A DNA stretch of 64,000 bases from JBQTHP01 sp052389755 (GTDB lineage: Bacteria; Pseudomonadota; Gammaproteobacteria; Steroidobacterales; Steroidobacteraceae). Made by a program: the position numbers and the translations under genes. Positions 25,916 to 34,510 of this stretch are shown here, piece after piece. The DNA is taken from the NCBI GenBank assembly GCA_052389755.1, contig JBQTHP010000017.1, positions 1 to 64,000 of the forward strand, in the 5' to 3' direction. Below the pieces are notes generated by a model that was given only the letters and a program-made list of their open reading frames with translations, was not told the origin of the DNA and ran no database searches. The first letter of the stretch is position 1. Every line of letters starts with the position of its first letter.

Positions 25916-26463
25916 GACAGTGCCCCTCCGGCGGCGTTCGTCTTGCTGACCGAAGAGCTTCCCGAAGGCCGCACGATGACGGCGCGTCCGAAGGCCGCCC
26001 CGCGCGAGTCGCACCAGGCGAACTCGCCGCCCGTCACCGGCACGCCCGTCGGCCGGAACGCCACGAAGTCCGTGACCGCGCCCGAGGCGCGCAACGTGAA
26101 GTTGCCGCTGAGAGCCGCGTAGGTCTCGAGGATCTCGTCGCCGGCATTAACGGTGTTGAGGTTCGCGCCGTCGCTGTTCGCGAACACGATGAACCCGCCC
26201 TGCCAGCCCGCCCCGCCGGCGGTGCAGGCCGCGCCGTCCGTGCTCGGGCACACGGATACGATGCGCGAGGTGCGCATCGCTTCGCTGCGCGCGCGCGCGA
26301 ACGCCGAAAGCATGTAGTTCGTCTGTGCGGCGCGCCGGTTATCCGATATGAACTCACGAAAACCCGGCACGCCCGCGCTGAGAACGATCGCGACGACGGC
26401 GAGCGTCGTCATCAGCTCGGTCAGTGTGAATCCCGCCTGCCTTTTGCAGCCTCGGTATCGCAC
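25903..26463 (-). CDS. fimT: GspH/FimT-family minor pseudopilin
   Basis: Pilin-like protein of 186 residues: leader KRQAG then FTLTELMTTLAVVAIVLSAGVPGF with Glu5, followed by the FimT pattern NRRAAQTNYMLSAFARARSEAMRT and a conserved Cys-containing strand (VSVCPSTDG). The GTG at 26463 is preferred because GGAGAAGG lies 5 bp upstream; a TTG at 26478 is the longer alternative. It is the first gene of the minor-pilin operon, which probably starts within the 240-bp gap downstream of pilQ. Confidence 0.88.
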   Translation of the reverse strand: MRYRGCKRQAGFTLTELMTTLAVVAIVLSAGVPGFREFISDNRRAAQTNYMLSAFARARSEAMRTSRIVSVCPSTDGAACTAGGAGWQGGFIVFANSDGANLNTVNAGDEILETYAALSGNFTLRASGAVTDFVAFRPTGVPVTGGEFAWCDSRGAAFGRAVIVRPSGSSSVSKTNAAGGALSCTP

Positions 26464-26656
26464 GGTCGCCTTCTCCAATTCCGAAAAGTGCGATTCATGC
26501 TATTCACGCGCGGGAGATCGCGGTGTGACGGAGGCGCCAATGGATCGGCGCGAAGCGCGACAACGTTCACACGGGACCCCCGAAACGTCGCCTATCCGAC
26601 GAACGGCCCGACGAACGGCGGGGTCTTCTGTCAAATGGCCGCAGCTCGCGTTCGAG

Positions 26657-26692
26657 ATCGCCCGGCTGCTCCGCGAGGAGCGGCCGGGCGAT
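26657..26692 (-). terminator. Strong hairpin after pilQ, probable terminator
   Basis: A 16-bp stem with one G-T pair (26657-26672 with 26677-26692) and a GCGA-type loop, starting 11 bp after the pilQ stop. There is no U-tract on the minus strand, so termination may be partial or the hairpin may protect the 3' end. It separates pilMNOPQ from the minor-pilin genes. Confidence 0.6.
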
Positions 26693-26703
26693 GTTGAGGA
26701 GAA

Positions 26704-28833
26704 TCAGAAGACGTTGACGCCTTCGCGCAGGATCTTCGGCGTGACGAAGATCAGCAGCTCGTCCTTGTTGTTGGACTTGCGGGTGGTCTTGAACAGGCGG
26801 CCGAGAAACGGAACGTCACCGAGGTAGGGCACTTTCGTCTGGTCGTCGCGGCGTTCGGTCTCGAGGATGCCGCCGAGCACGACGGTCTGGCCGTCGTTGA
26901 CCAATACCTGGGTGCTGATCTCGCGCGTGTCGATCGACGGCACGTTGACGCCGCCTGAGGTGACGATCACCTGGCCGATGCTGTCCTTCTTCACGTTGAG
27001 ATCGAGAATGATGCGGTTGTCGGGCGTAATCTGCGGCGTCACCTTGAGCGCCAGCACCGCCTTCTTGAACGAAATCGTGGTCGCGCCGCTCGATGCGGAT
27101 TCCTGATACGGAATCTCGACGCCCTGCTCGATGCTCGCTTCCTTCTGGTTCGCCGTGATGACGCGCGGCGAGGAAACGATCTCGCCACGGCCTTCCGCCT
27201 GCGCGGCCGAGAGCTCGAGATCGACGATGTAGTCCGAGCCGAGCACGGCCAGCGCGATCCGGCCGGCGGCATTCGTCACCGGCAGATTGACGTTGTAGCG
27301 GTTCGACGCGCCCGCGCCGACCGGTACCTCGATCGGGGTCGGTATGCCCGTGGCGGCAATGTTGTCGAGCGCGGACGAGAGCATGGTGTCTGCGCCTGCG
27401 GCCGAACCGCTCGCGAGAATCAGATCGTTGCCGTTCTGCTCGATGCCGGTGTAGCCGGCGCGCACGCCCAGCTCGCGCGTGAAGTCGTCGTTGACGATGA
27501 CGATGCGCGCCTCGATGAGTACCTGCCGAACGGGGATGTCGAGCGTCGCGACGAGCCGGCGGATTTCCGCGAGCTTGTCGGACGTATCCTGCAGAAGCAG
27601 CGTGTTCGTGCGCTCGTCGACCGCGACGTTGCCGCGGCTCGAGAGCAGCGAGCCGCCCTGCGACTTGACGAGCTCGGCCATGTCGGCGGCCTTCGCGTAG
27701 TTGACCTGGAGGAACTCGGAGCGCAGCGGCGCGAGCTCGGAGATGTCCTTCTTCGCGGCGAGATCGGCCTTCTCGCGTGCGGCCAGCTCGTCCTGAGGCG
27801 CGACGATGATGACGTTGTCCTGCTTCCTCTGATCGAGTCCCTTCGTGCGCAGCACGATGTCGAGCGCCTGGTCCCACGGCACGTTCTGCAGGCGCAGCGT
27901 GACGCTGCCCGAGACCGAGTCGGAAACGACGATGTTCTGGCCGCTCGCGTCCGCGAGCAGCTGCAGCACGGCGCGCGTCTCGATGTCCTGGAAATTCAGC
28001 GTGAGCCGCTCCCCGGTGTATACGCGCTTGTCGTCCTGCGCGGCCTGCACTTTACGCATCGGCTGGATCTCGACGACGTACTGGTCGTCGGACTGGTACG
28101 CGAGCTGCTCGTACTCACCGGACGCGTTGATGACGATGCGCGAGCCGTCGCCCGCGCGCTGCGCGTCGAAGCCCGTGACCGGCGTACCGAAGTCCGTCGC
28201 GTCGTAGCGGCGCATCAGGTTCTTCGGCAGCTCCGCCCCGGCGAAATCGACGACGACCTGATTGCCGACCTGGCGAAGATTGATCGGGGTGCGCGGATCG
28301 CTCAGCTTCACGATGATCCGGCCGGCACCGTCGGTGCCGCGGCGGAAGTCGATGCTGCGTATCGCGCGCGGTGCCGAGGGAGCGGCCGCCGCGGTCCGCG
28401 AGGCAGCGGCGCCGGTCGTGCCGGCGACCTGCGACCCGGCTTCGGCGCCGAGCAGCACGATGATGTTGTTCCCCTGGACGCGCGTTTCGTACGGAACGAG
28501 CTTGTCGAGATTGAGCACGAGCCTGGTGCGGTCCTTGCTTTCGGCCGCGAGGATCGTGTCGAGGCCGCCCGCCCGCACGTCGATGCGACGCGACGGCAGC
28601 GCGAGCGTCGTGTTCGGCAGATCGAAGCTGATGCGCGCCGGGTTGTCGATGGTGAATGACAGGGGCTCGGGGGCAGCCCCGGAAAGACGCATCGTGAGCT
28701 GCAGCCCCTGACCGGGCAGAGTCTGCACGTCGATGGCCTCGAGCCTGTTTTGAGCGTCGGCGGCCTGCAGCGGCATGCCGGCGAGTACACCGACGGCGCA
28801 CGCGAGCCACGCGAATGCGATGAGACGTTTCAT
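26704..28833 (-). CDS. pilQ: Type IV pilus secretin PilQ
   Basis: Outer-membrane secretin of 709 residues that forms the pilus exit pore. It has a signal peptide (about 1-25), an AMIN-type domain (about 30-115), a second AMIN-like unit after an Ala-rich linker (about 155-250), an STN/N0 domain (LNFQDIETRAVLQLLADASG) and an N1 region. The secretin core follows, with VLIEARIVIVNDDFTRELGV and VPYLGDVPFLGRLF near the C-terminus. It is the last gene of pilMNOPQ, 27 bp after pilP. Confidence 0.97.
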   Translation of the reverse strand: MKRLIAFAWLACAVGVLAGMPLQAADAQNRLEAIDVQTLPGQGLQLTMRLSGAAPEPLSFTIDNPARISFDLPNTTLALPSRRIDVRAGGLDTILAAESKDRTRLVLNLDKLVPYETRVQGNNIIVLLGAEAGSQVAGTTGAAASRTAAAAPSAPRAIRSIDFRRGTDGAGRIIVKLSDPRTPINLRQVGNQVVVDFAGAELPKNLMRRYDATDFGTPVTGFDAQRAGDGSRIVINASGEYEQLAYQSDDQYVVEIQPMRKVQAAQDDKRVYTGERLTLNFQDIETRAVLQLLADASGQNIVVSDSVSGSVTLRLQNVPWDQALDIVLRTKGLDQRKQDNVIIVAPQDELAAREKADLAAKKDISELAPLRSEFLQVNYAKAADMAELVKSQGGSLLSSRGNVAVDERTNTLLLQDTSDKLAEIRRLVATLDIPVRQVLIEARIVIVNDDFTRELGVRAGYTGIEQNGNDLILASGSAAGADTMLSSALDNIAATGIPTPIEVPVGAGASNRYNVNLPVTNAAGRIALAVLGSDYIVDLELSAAQAEGRGEIVSSPRVITANQKEASIEQGVEIPYQESASSGATTISFKKAVLALKVTPQITPDNRIILDLNVKKDSIGQVIVTSGGVNVPSIDTREISTQVLVNDGQTVVLGGILETERRDDQTKVPYLGDVPFLGRLFKTTRKSNNKDELLIFVTPKILREGVNVF

Positions 28834-28860
28834 CCTGTTGACTCCCTGAAGCCGTTCCGG

Positions 28861-29397
28861 CTATTCGTTCAACGCGAGCGCGGCGGGTCGCTCGATGTAT
28901 CCGCCGAGCCCATCGGGAACGATCTCGATGAGGCTGATCTTTGAACCGGTGACCTCGGTGACGCGGCCGTCGGCCTGACCCATGTGGTTGCCGGGCACGA
29001 CGCGATGCACGAGACCGTCTTTGGTCTGCACCAGGCCGAAATGCGTACCGGACAGCCTGAGCGTGCCGACCATTCTCAACGTGTCGAGCGAGAACTGTTC
29101 GAGGAACTCGCGATTGCGCTTCACGTCCGGCCGGACGTTCGGCCCGCCCGCGGCGCCCGAACCGCCGGGCACGAAAGGCGAGCGCATCGAGGCTGCGGAA
29201 TACGCGAAGGTCTGGTACGGCTTCACCTCCGGCAGCGGCTCGATGCGGCTGCCGGGCTCCTTCTTCGTGTCGCTGATGAAGCGATCGAGGTCGTCGTCCG
29301 CGCTGGTGCATGCCGCAACGGCCACGACGAGCGCCAATGCGACCGCCGCGCGCACCGGTGAACCTTGATTCTTGCTCATGTTGCGAGACCACCCCAT
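28861..29397 (-). CDS. pilP: Type IV pilus inner-membrane lipoprotein PilP
   Basis: Lipoprotein of 178 residues linking the PilNO complex to PilQ. A lipobox VAAC follows a hydrophobic leader. The C-terminal HR domain is visible (SLDTLRMVGTLRLSGTHFGLVQTKDGLVHRV). The ATG at 29397 has AAAGAG 7 bp upstream; an in-frame ATG at 29379 would give a shorter signal peptide and is nearly as good. It starts 18 bp after the pilO stop. Confidence 0.93.
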   Translation of the reverse strand: MGWSRNMSKNQGSPVRAAVALALVVAVAACTSADDDLDRFISDTKKEPGSRIEPLPEVKPYQTFAYSAASMRSPFVPGGSGAAGGPNVRPDVKRNREFLEQFSLDTLRMVGTLRLSGTHFGLVQTKDGLVHRVVPGNHMGQADGRVTEVTGSKISLIEIVPDGLGGYIERPAALALNE

Positions 29398-29415
29398 CTG
29401 TGCACTCTTTACGCT

Positions 29416-30072
29416 CTAGGCCCCTGGACGGCGATTCTGCTGCGCTTCCTTCGCGCGCTCGGCCTCGGCGGCCGCGAGCTCCTCTTCGTCGAGGTAGCGG
29501 TAGGTCTTCGCCGTGAGATCGAGCGTGAGCTGATCGTAGGAGTCCTTCGAATCGGGTTTGATGTCGATGTTGTGCAGCGTGACGATGCGCGGCAGCGCCG
29601 CGATGCCGCTCACGAACTCGCCGAACTCGTGATAGCTGCCCGAGAGGCGGATCTTGATGGGCAGCTCCGCGTAGAAGTCCCGTCTCTGCTCGGGCGAGGG
29701 CTGGAAGAGCTTCTCCTCGAGGCCGGCGGCGAGGCCCGTCTGCGAGATGTCCACCAGCAGGTTCGGCACCTCGGTCTTGCCGGGGAGCTGTCGGAGCAAC
29801 GCGCCGAACGAGCGCTCGATGTCCTTCAGCTGCTGCTTGTACACCTCGAGATTGATCGCCTTCGCGTGCTTGGTACGGAACTCGTCGCGCAGCTGCTGCT
29901 CTTCTGCCTCGAAGCGCTGCAGCTCGGGCCGCTGGCGCTCCCAGACGAACATGTACACGAGCACGAAGCTGAGCACGGCAAACCATCCCGCGACCGCGCC
30001 GGCGCGAATCGGCAGCGGCCAGCGACCCGGATCCTGCGGGTCGAGTGATCGCAGCTCATCGAGAATGGTCAT
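29416..30072 (-). CDS. pilO: Type IV pilus inner-membrane protein PilO
   Basis: Protein of 218 residues with one N-terminal transmembrane helix (about 27-46), a coiled coil (about 50-100) and a ferredoxin-like periplasmic domain (PIKIRLSGSYHEFGEFVSGIA). It forms heterodimers with PilN. The start overlaps the pilN stop by 4 bp. Confidence 0.94.
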   Translation of the reverse strand: MTILDELRSLDPQDPGRWPLPIRAGAVAGWFAVLSFVLVYMFVWERQRPELQRFEAEEQQLRDEFRTKHAKAINLEVYKQQLKDIERSFGALLRQLPGKTEVPNLLVDISQTGLAAGLEEKLFQPSPEQRRDFYAELPIKIRLSGSYHEFGEFVSGIAALPRIVTLHNIDIKPDSKDSYDQLTLDLTAKTYRYLDEEELAAAEAERAKEAQQNRRPGA

Positions 30073-30671
30073 TGCCCTGCCCCCCGGCGCGCGACGAGCT
30101 TGCCGTCGCCTGCGCCCTCTTCGTCATCGGCTATCGTGGTGACCTGATCGGCGAACAGCGTGAAGCTCGAGCCGAGCGCCTGTCCCTGCTTGGTCTCCAC
30201 GACCTCGAGCTCGGGATTCTTCAGCCACTCCGAGGCGTCGATGTTGCGCATGAAGGCCGACACTCGCGTGCTCGACTGCGCCACGCCGTCGAATTTGAGG
30301 CGTTTTTCGGTCTGCTTGACGCCGGTGAGATAGGTTCCTTCGGGCAGAGTGCGCACGATCTCGTCGAAGACATGCACGATCTCCGGCCGTGACCGCTGCA
30401 GCTTCTCGATGATGTCCATGCGCGAGATGAACTTCTGCTTCGCGGTCCCGAGGTTGTTGATCTCCTCGATCTGCTTGTCGAGCGTCTTGATCTCTCCGCG
30501 CAGGCGCTCGTTGCGCGCCTGCTGCGCGCTGATCATCGAGCCGAACATCAGGGATGCGCCGAACCAGACGACGGCTGCGGCGACGGTGGCGGCGCCGAGC
30601 GCAATGCCGAATGCGACCTTGCGCTCTTTGCGTTGCTCTTCACGCCAGGGAAGCAGGTTTATTCGAGGCAT
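30069..30671 (-). CDS. pilN: Type IV pilus inner-membrane protein PilN
   Basis: Protein of 200 residues beginning MPRINLLPWREEQRK, the conserved cytoplasmic INLLPWR tail that binds PilM. A TM helix (about 22-44), a coiled coil and a periplasmic domain (LPEGTYLTGVKQTEKRLKF) follow. It starts 1 bp after the pilM stop. Confidence 0.95.
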   Translation of the reverse strand: MPRINLLPWREEQRKERKVAFGIALGAATVAAAVVWFGASLMFGSMISAQQARNERLRGEIKTLDKQIEEINNLGTAKQKFISRMDIIEKLQRSRPEIVHVFDEIVRTLPEGTYLTGVKQTEKRLKFDGVAQSSTRVSAFMRNIDASEWLKNPELEVVETKQGQALGSSFTLFADQVTTIADDEEGAGDGKLVARRGAGQ

Positions 30672-30672
30672 G

Positions 30673-31737
30673 TCAGTCGAAACTCCGGAGTGCGAGGCCG
30701 CAGGCAGTGAGCAGCGCAGTGGCGTCGCGCTGCACCGCCTGAGCCTTGGCGCGCGATGAAAGCTTCATTTGGCCGAGCGGATCGCCCTTTTCCGCCGAGA
30801 TGCCGACGCGGCTCGCGATCACGTCGGCGACGCCGAGTATGTTCGCGCAGCCGCCGCAGACCAGGATCTTTTCCGGCTGCTCGCGGCCCGAGCCCGACGC
30901 GAGATAGAACTGCAGCGAGCGGCTGACCTGCTGCGTCATGTCGTCGATGAACGGGTCGAGCACTTCCGACTGGTAGTTGCCCGGCAGCCCGCCCTCTTTC
31001 TTGGCGCGCCCGGCTTCCTCCATCGAAAGGCCGTACGTGCGCATGATCTCTTCGGTGAGCTGCTGCCCGCCGAACGCGAAGTCGCGCGTGTACACCACCT
31101 TCAGGTTCCTCAGGACGCTGAAGGTGGTGCTGCTCGCGCCGAAGTCCACCACGGCGATCGTTCGGTCGATGCCCCCGTCTGGCATCTGGTGCGTCATCAG
31201 CTTGCAGGCGTTCTCGAGAGCGAACGCCTCGACATCGACGATCTTGGCGGTGAGACCAGCCGCTTTCACGGCGGCCTGCCGCTGCTCGACATTCTCGGTG
31301 CGCGTCGCGACGAGCAGCACGTCGTTCGAATCCGGATCCTTCTCCGACGGGCCGAGCACTTCGTAGTCGTAGCTCACCTCGTCCATCGGAAACGGGATGT
31401 ACTGGTCCGCCTGCATCTCGACCTGAGATTCGAGATCGCGCTCGCGCAGAGCACGGGGCATTGGTATGACCTTGGTGATCGCGGCATCGCCGCTGATCGC
31501 GATCGCGACCTCGCCGCTCTTCGCGCCGGCGCGCTTGACTGCGCGGCGGATGGCGTCGCCAACTGCTTCGGAATCGACGATCGCCTTTTCATTGATGGCG
31601 TTCGAAGGCGTGGGCTCGGCCGCGTAGGCTTCGACCCGGTACTGGCCGCCAGCCATCGCAAGCTCGATGAGCTTTACAGACGACGTCGTTATGTCAAGAC
31701 CGAGCAGCGGGCGATACTTACGCTGAAAGAGGAACAT
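30673..31737 (-). CDS. pilM: Type IV pilus actin-like ATPase PilM
   Basis: Cytoplasmic actin-like protein of 354 residues. It has the N-terminal LLGLDITTSSVKLIEL phosphate-1 motif, ERDLESQVEMQADQYIPFP, VVDFGASSTTFSVL (phosphate-2), FGGQQLTEEIMR, and a C-terminal GGCANILGV adenosine motif. It begins the pilMNOPQ operon divergent from ponA, as in pseudomonads. The 5' leader carries a GEMM-I riboswitch, so cyclic-di-GMP probably modulates the operon. Confidence 0.96.
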   Translation of the reverse strand: MFLFQRKYRPLLGLDITTSSVKLIELAMAGGQYRVEAYAAEPTPSNAINEKAIVDSEAVGDAIRRAVKRAGAKSGEVAIAISGDAAITKVIPMPRALRERDLESQVEMQADQYIPFPMDEVSYDYEVLGPSEKDPDSNDVLLVATRTENVEQRQAAVKAAGLTAKIVDVEAFALENACKLMTHQMPDGGIDRTIAVVDFGASSTTFSVLRNLKVVYTRDFAFGGQQLTEEIMRTYGLSMEEAGRAKKEGGLPGNYQSEVLDPFIDDMTQQVSRSLQFYLASGSGREQPEKILVCGGCANILGVADVIASRVGISAEKGDPLGQMKLSSRAKAQAVQRDATALLTACGLALRSFD

Positions 31738-31796
31738 TCTGTTGCCTTATCATTAGGTTGCGCCAGAAAGCGCCCGCCCCGAGTTAGAAACGAATG

Positions 31797-31808
31797 GAAT
31801 ATATATCA
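31797..31808 (-). promoter_or_regulatory. Candidate extended -10 promoter for pilM
   Basis: On the minus strand TGATATATATTC reads as an extended -10 (TG, one base, then TATATA). A TTGACT lies just upstream, but too close to be the matching -35. If active it would produce a pilM transcript lacking the riboswitch, so the operon could have regulated and unregulated starts. Inferred from hexamers only. Confidence 0.3.
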
Positions 31809-31983
31809 GTGCAAAGTCAAATTGAACGTGAGAACGCTCACGAAACGCAGGGAATGTGCGACCGCGGCACACGGAACTGCGCAGACGATCACGCGGCCTC
31901 AACGAGTGACAGAACGCGTTGTCCAAAGCTCTCGTTGGAGATGCAAAGCCGACCGGGTGCGAACCTGCGCGCAAGGGTGTGTT

Positions 31984-32064
31984 CGGCTGCAACCCCGCTG
32001 TCGTAGGCTCGACGCCCGTAGACCGGAAGCTTTGCGTCCCCACCTTTCGGTGAGTTTGCCCTAT
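31984..32064 (-). ncRNA. GEMM-I / cyclic-di-GMP-I riboswitch aptamer upstream of pilM
   Basis: Read on the minus strand from about 32064, the conserved blocks appear in order: GGGCAAAC, a CACC-GAAA-GGTG hairpin with the GAAA tetraloop, GGGGACGCAAAGC, CCGGTCTA, then GAGCCTACGACAGC and the closing GCGGGGTTGC. This matches the Vibrio cholerae Vc2 aptamer block by block. The base corresponding to Vc2 G20 is G, as expected for c-di-GMP rather than cGAMP preference. It lies about 250 bases upstream of the pilM ATG in sense orientation. No clear terminator or anti-RBS platform was recognised; a CGTGAG/CTCACG hairpin at 31827-31842 is a weak candidate. Confidence 0.88.
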
Positions 32065-32078
32065 AAACGCGGGCTACT

Positions 32079-34499
32079 ATGCATAGCGGTCCCAGGCCGC
32101 GCAAGCAGATAGGGTCACGTTCTGTGAAACGGAATCACGTTCGGATACTCGGGTGGAGCAGCGCGGGTGTGATCACTCTCACACTTCTTGCCGCATATGC
32201 GGTCACCTGCGCCTACGTGTTCATCGAGCCCTCGCTTCCCTCGGCCGAGGCGATGCGCAATGTCGAGCTCCAGGTGCCGCTGCGGGTCTACACGCGCAGC
32301 GGACAGATCATTGCCCAGATCGGCGAGCAGCGGCGCTTTCCGGTCACGTACGAGCAGATCCCGGAAGTCGTCAAGCAGAGCTTCCTCGCGGCGGAGGACG
32401 ATCGCTTCTTCCGGCACAGCGGCGTCGACTTCGTCGGCGTGCTGCGTGCGCTCCTCGTGAATCTCGTGTCGGGCGACCGGGCCCAGGGCGCAAGCACGAT
32501 CACGATGCAGGCCGCCCGCAACATGTTCCTGTCGCAGGACAAGACCTGGCGCCGCAAGCTGCAGGAGACGTTTCTCACCTACCGCATGGAGCGCGAATTC
32601 TCGAAGGAGCAGATCTTCGGTCTGTATCTGAACGTGATCTTTTTCGGCCAGCGCGCCTACGGCGTCGCCGCGGCGAGCGAGACCTTCTTCGGCAAGCCGC
32701 TCGGCGACATCACCGTCGCGGAGGCGGCGACGCTCGCCGGGATCCCGAAAGCGCCGTCGCGCTACAACCCGATCGCCAACCCGCAGCTCGCGAAGGTGCG
32801 CCGCGGCTACGTTCTGCGCCGTATGCGTGAGCTCGATTTCATCGATGCGGAGACGGAGCGCGAGGCCCGGGGCGAAGAGGTGCTCGCGAGCGCGCACGCG
32901 CCGCTCTTCGACGTCGAAGCCCCGTACGTGGCGGAGATGGCGCGGCTCGAGATTCGCGAACGATTCGGAGCTGCCGCGGAGTCGGAAGGGTACAAGGTCT
33001 TCACGACGATCGACGCCCGGCTGCAAAGCGCCGCGAACCGCGCGCTGCGCATCGGACTCGTCGAATACGACCGGCGCCACGGGTGGCGCGGCGCGGTGGG
33101 TCGCATCGAGCTCGAGGGCGTGCCCACCGGGGAGCGACTCGAGGCATCGCTGATCGAATACGGCGGCATCGGAATGCTCACCCCGGCGGTCGTCGTGTCG
33201 CTCGGCGAGAAGAGCGCGCAGGTATACGCGAAGGGCGCTGGCTTCGCGGAGATCGCCTGGGACGGCCTCTCGTGGGCGGTCAAGCCGCAACTGGCCGGGC
33301 AGCCCGACGTCGAGCCCGCCAGCGCGAGCGAGATCGTCGCGCCGGGCGATGTCGTGCACGTGGTGACCGACGGTGAGGGCAAGGCGCAGCTTGCGCAGAT
33401 GCCGGAGGCGCAGGGTGCGCTCGTGGCAGTGGATCCCAACGACGGCGGCATCGCGGCGCTCGTCGGCGGCTTCGACTATTTCTCGAACAAGTACAACCGC
33501 GTAACCCAGGCACGGCGTCAGCCTGGATCAGCGTTCAAGCCGTTCTTCTACTCCGCGGCACTCGAGCAAGGCTTCACACCCGCGTCCGTCCTGCCGGACG
33601 CGCCGGTCGTTCTCGAGGAGACAGGCGCCGAAACGGTGTGGCGGCCGGAGAATTCGGGCGGTCAGTTCCATGGTCCGACGCGTCTGCGCGAGGCGCTGGT
33701 GCGTTCGCGGAACCTCGTCTCGATCCGGCTGCTGCGCGAGCTCGGCACGGAGTATTCGATCGACTACGTCAGCCGCTTCGGCTTTCCGAAGGCTGCGATG
33801 CCGCGCGATCTGACGCTGGCGCTCGGAACGCTGCAGGCGACGCCGCTCGAGGTCGCCACCGGTTTCGCGACGTTCGCGAACGGCGGCTATCGCGTGCAGC
33901 CGTATTTCATCGACCGCATCGAGAATCCGGCCGGCCAGGTGGTCTGGCGCGCGTCGCCCCAGGTGGTGTGCACCCAGTGCAGATTGCCCGCCGACCAGAC
34001 AGCGGAGCGCGTGATCACGGCGCAGAATGCCTATCTCATCACCGACATGATGGCCGACGTCATTACGCGCGGCACCGGCCGCCGCGCGATGGCGCTCGGC
34101 CGCGACGATCTCGCCGGCAAGACCGGAACGACCAACGACGCGAAGGACGCGTGGTTCAACGGTTTCAACCGCTCGCTGGTGGCGACCGTCTGGGTCGGCT
34201 TCGACCAGGAACGCTCCCTCGGCGAGGGCGAGGAAGGCTCGAGCACCGCGGTCCCCGTCTGGGTGCATTTCATGCGCGAGGCGCTGCGCGGCGTGCCGCC
34301 GCAGCCGCGCCCGATGCCCGACGGCCTCGTGAAGCTGCGCATCTCGCCCGAGACGGGCATGCTCGCGAGCGCGGAGAATCCCGACGCGGTTCTCGAGACC
34401 TTCATGGTGGATCACATGCCGACGAGCGATGAGTTCGCGCACACGAGCGGCATCGCCGGTACGGCCGACGATCAGGCGACGGCCGAACCGCTCTTCTAG
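32079..34499 (+). CDS. mrcA: Penicillin-binding protein 1A (bifunctional transglycosylase/transpeptidase)
   Basis: Class A PBP of 806 residues that polymerises and cross-links peptidoglycan. It has a TM anchor (about 29-50), a GT51 domain with EDDRFFRHSG (106-115), GASTITMQ and the RKLQE motif, an OB-like insertion, and a transpeptidase domain with SAFK (catalytic Ser 484), SRN (about 543) and KTGT (681-684). The ATG at 32079 is given; GTG 32124 would give a more typical cytoplasmic tail (VKRNHVRIL) and free the riboswitch promoter region. It is divergent from pilM, the classic gammaproteobacterial arrangement. Confidence 0.95.
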   Translation: MHSGPRPRKQIGSRSVKRNHVRILGWSSAGVITLTLLAAYAVTCAYVFIEPSLPSAEAMRNVELQVPLRVYTRSGQIIAQIGEQRRFPVTYEQIPEVVKQSFLAAEDDRFFRHSGVDFVGVLRALLVNLVSGDRAQGASTITMQAARNMFLSQDKTWRRKLQETFLTYRMEREFSKEQIFGLYLNVIFFGQRAYGVAAASETFFGKPLGDITVAEAATLAGIPKAPSRYNPIANPQLAKVRRGYVLRRMRELDFIDAETEREARGEEVLASAHAPLFDVEAPYVAEMARLEIRERFGAAAESEGYKVFTTIDARLQSAANRALRIGLVEYDRRHGWRGAVGRIELEGVPTGERLEASLIEYGGIGMLTPAVVVSLGEKSAQVYAKGAGFAEIAWDGLSWAVKPQLAGQPDVEPASASEIVAPGDVVHVVTDGEGKAQLAQMPEAQGALVAVDPNDGGIAALVGGFDYFSNKYNRVTQARRQPGSAFKPFFYSAALEQGFTPASVLPDAPVVLEETGAETVWRPENSGGQFHGPTRLREALVRSRNLVSIRLLRELGTEYSIDYVSRFGFPKAAMPRDLTLALGTLQATPLEVATGFATFANGGYRVQPYFIDRIENPAGQVVWRASPQVVCTQCRLPADQTAERVITAQNAYLITDMMADVITRGTGRRAMALGRDDLAGKTGTTNDAKDAWFNGFNRSLVATVWVGFDQERSLGEGEEGSSTAVPVWVHFMREALRGVPPQPRPMPDGLVKLRISPETGMLASAENPDAVLETFMVDHMPTSDEFAHTSGIAGTADDQATAEPLF

Positions 34500-34510
34500 G
34501 AGCGAGCACG

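Noticed and set aside
28115..29986. A 623-codon frame overlapping pilQ, pilP and pilO
   Set aside because: Extremely Arg/Ala-rich with no domain; it runs across three well-defined pil genes in another frame.
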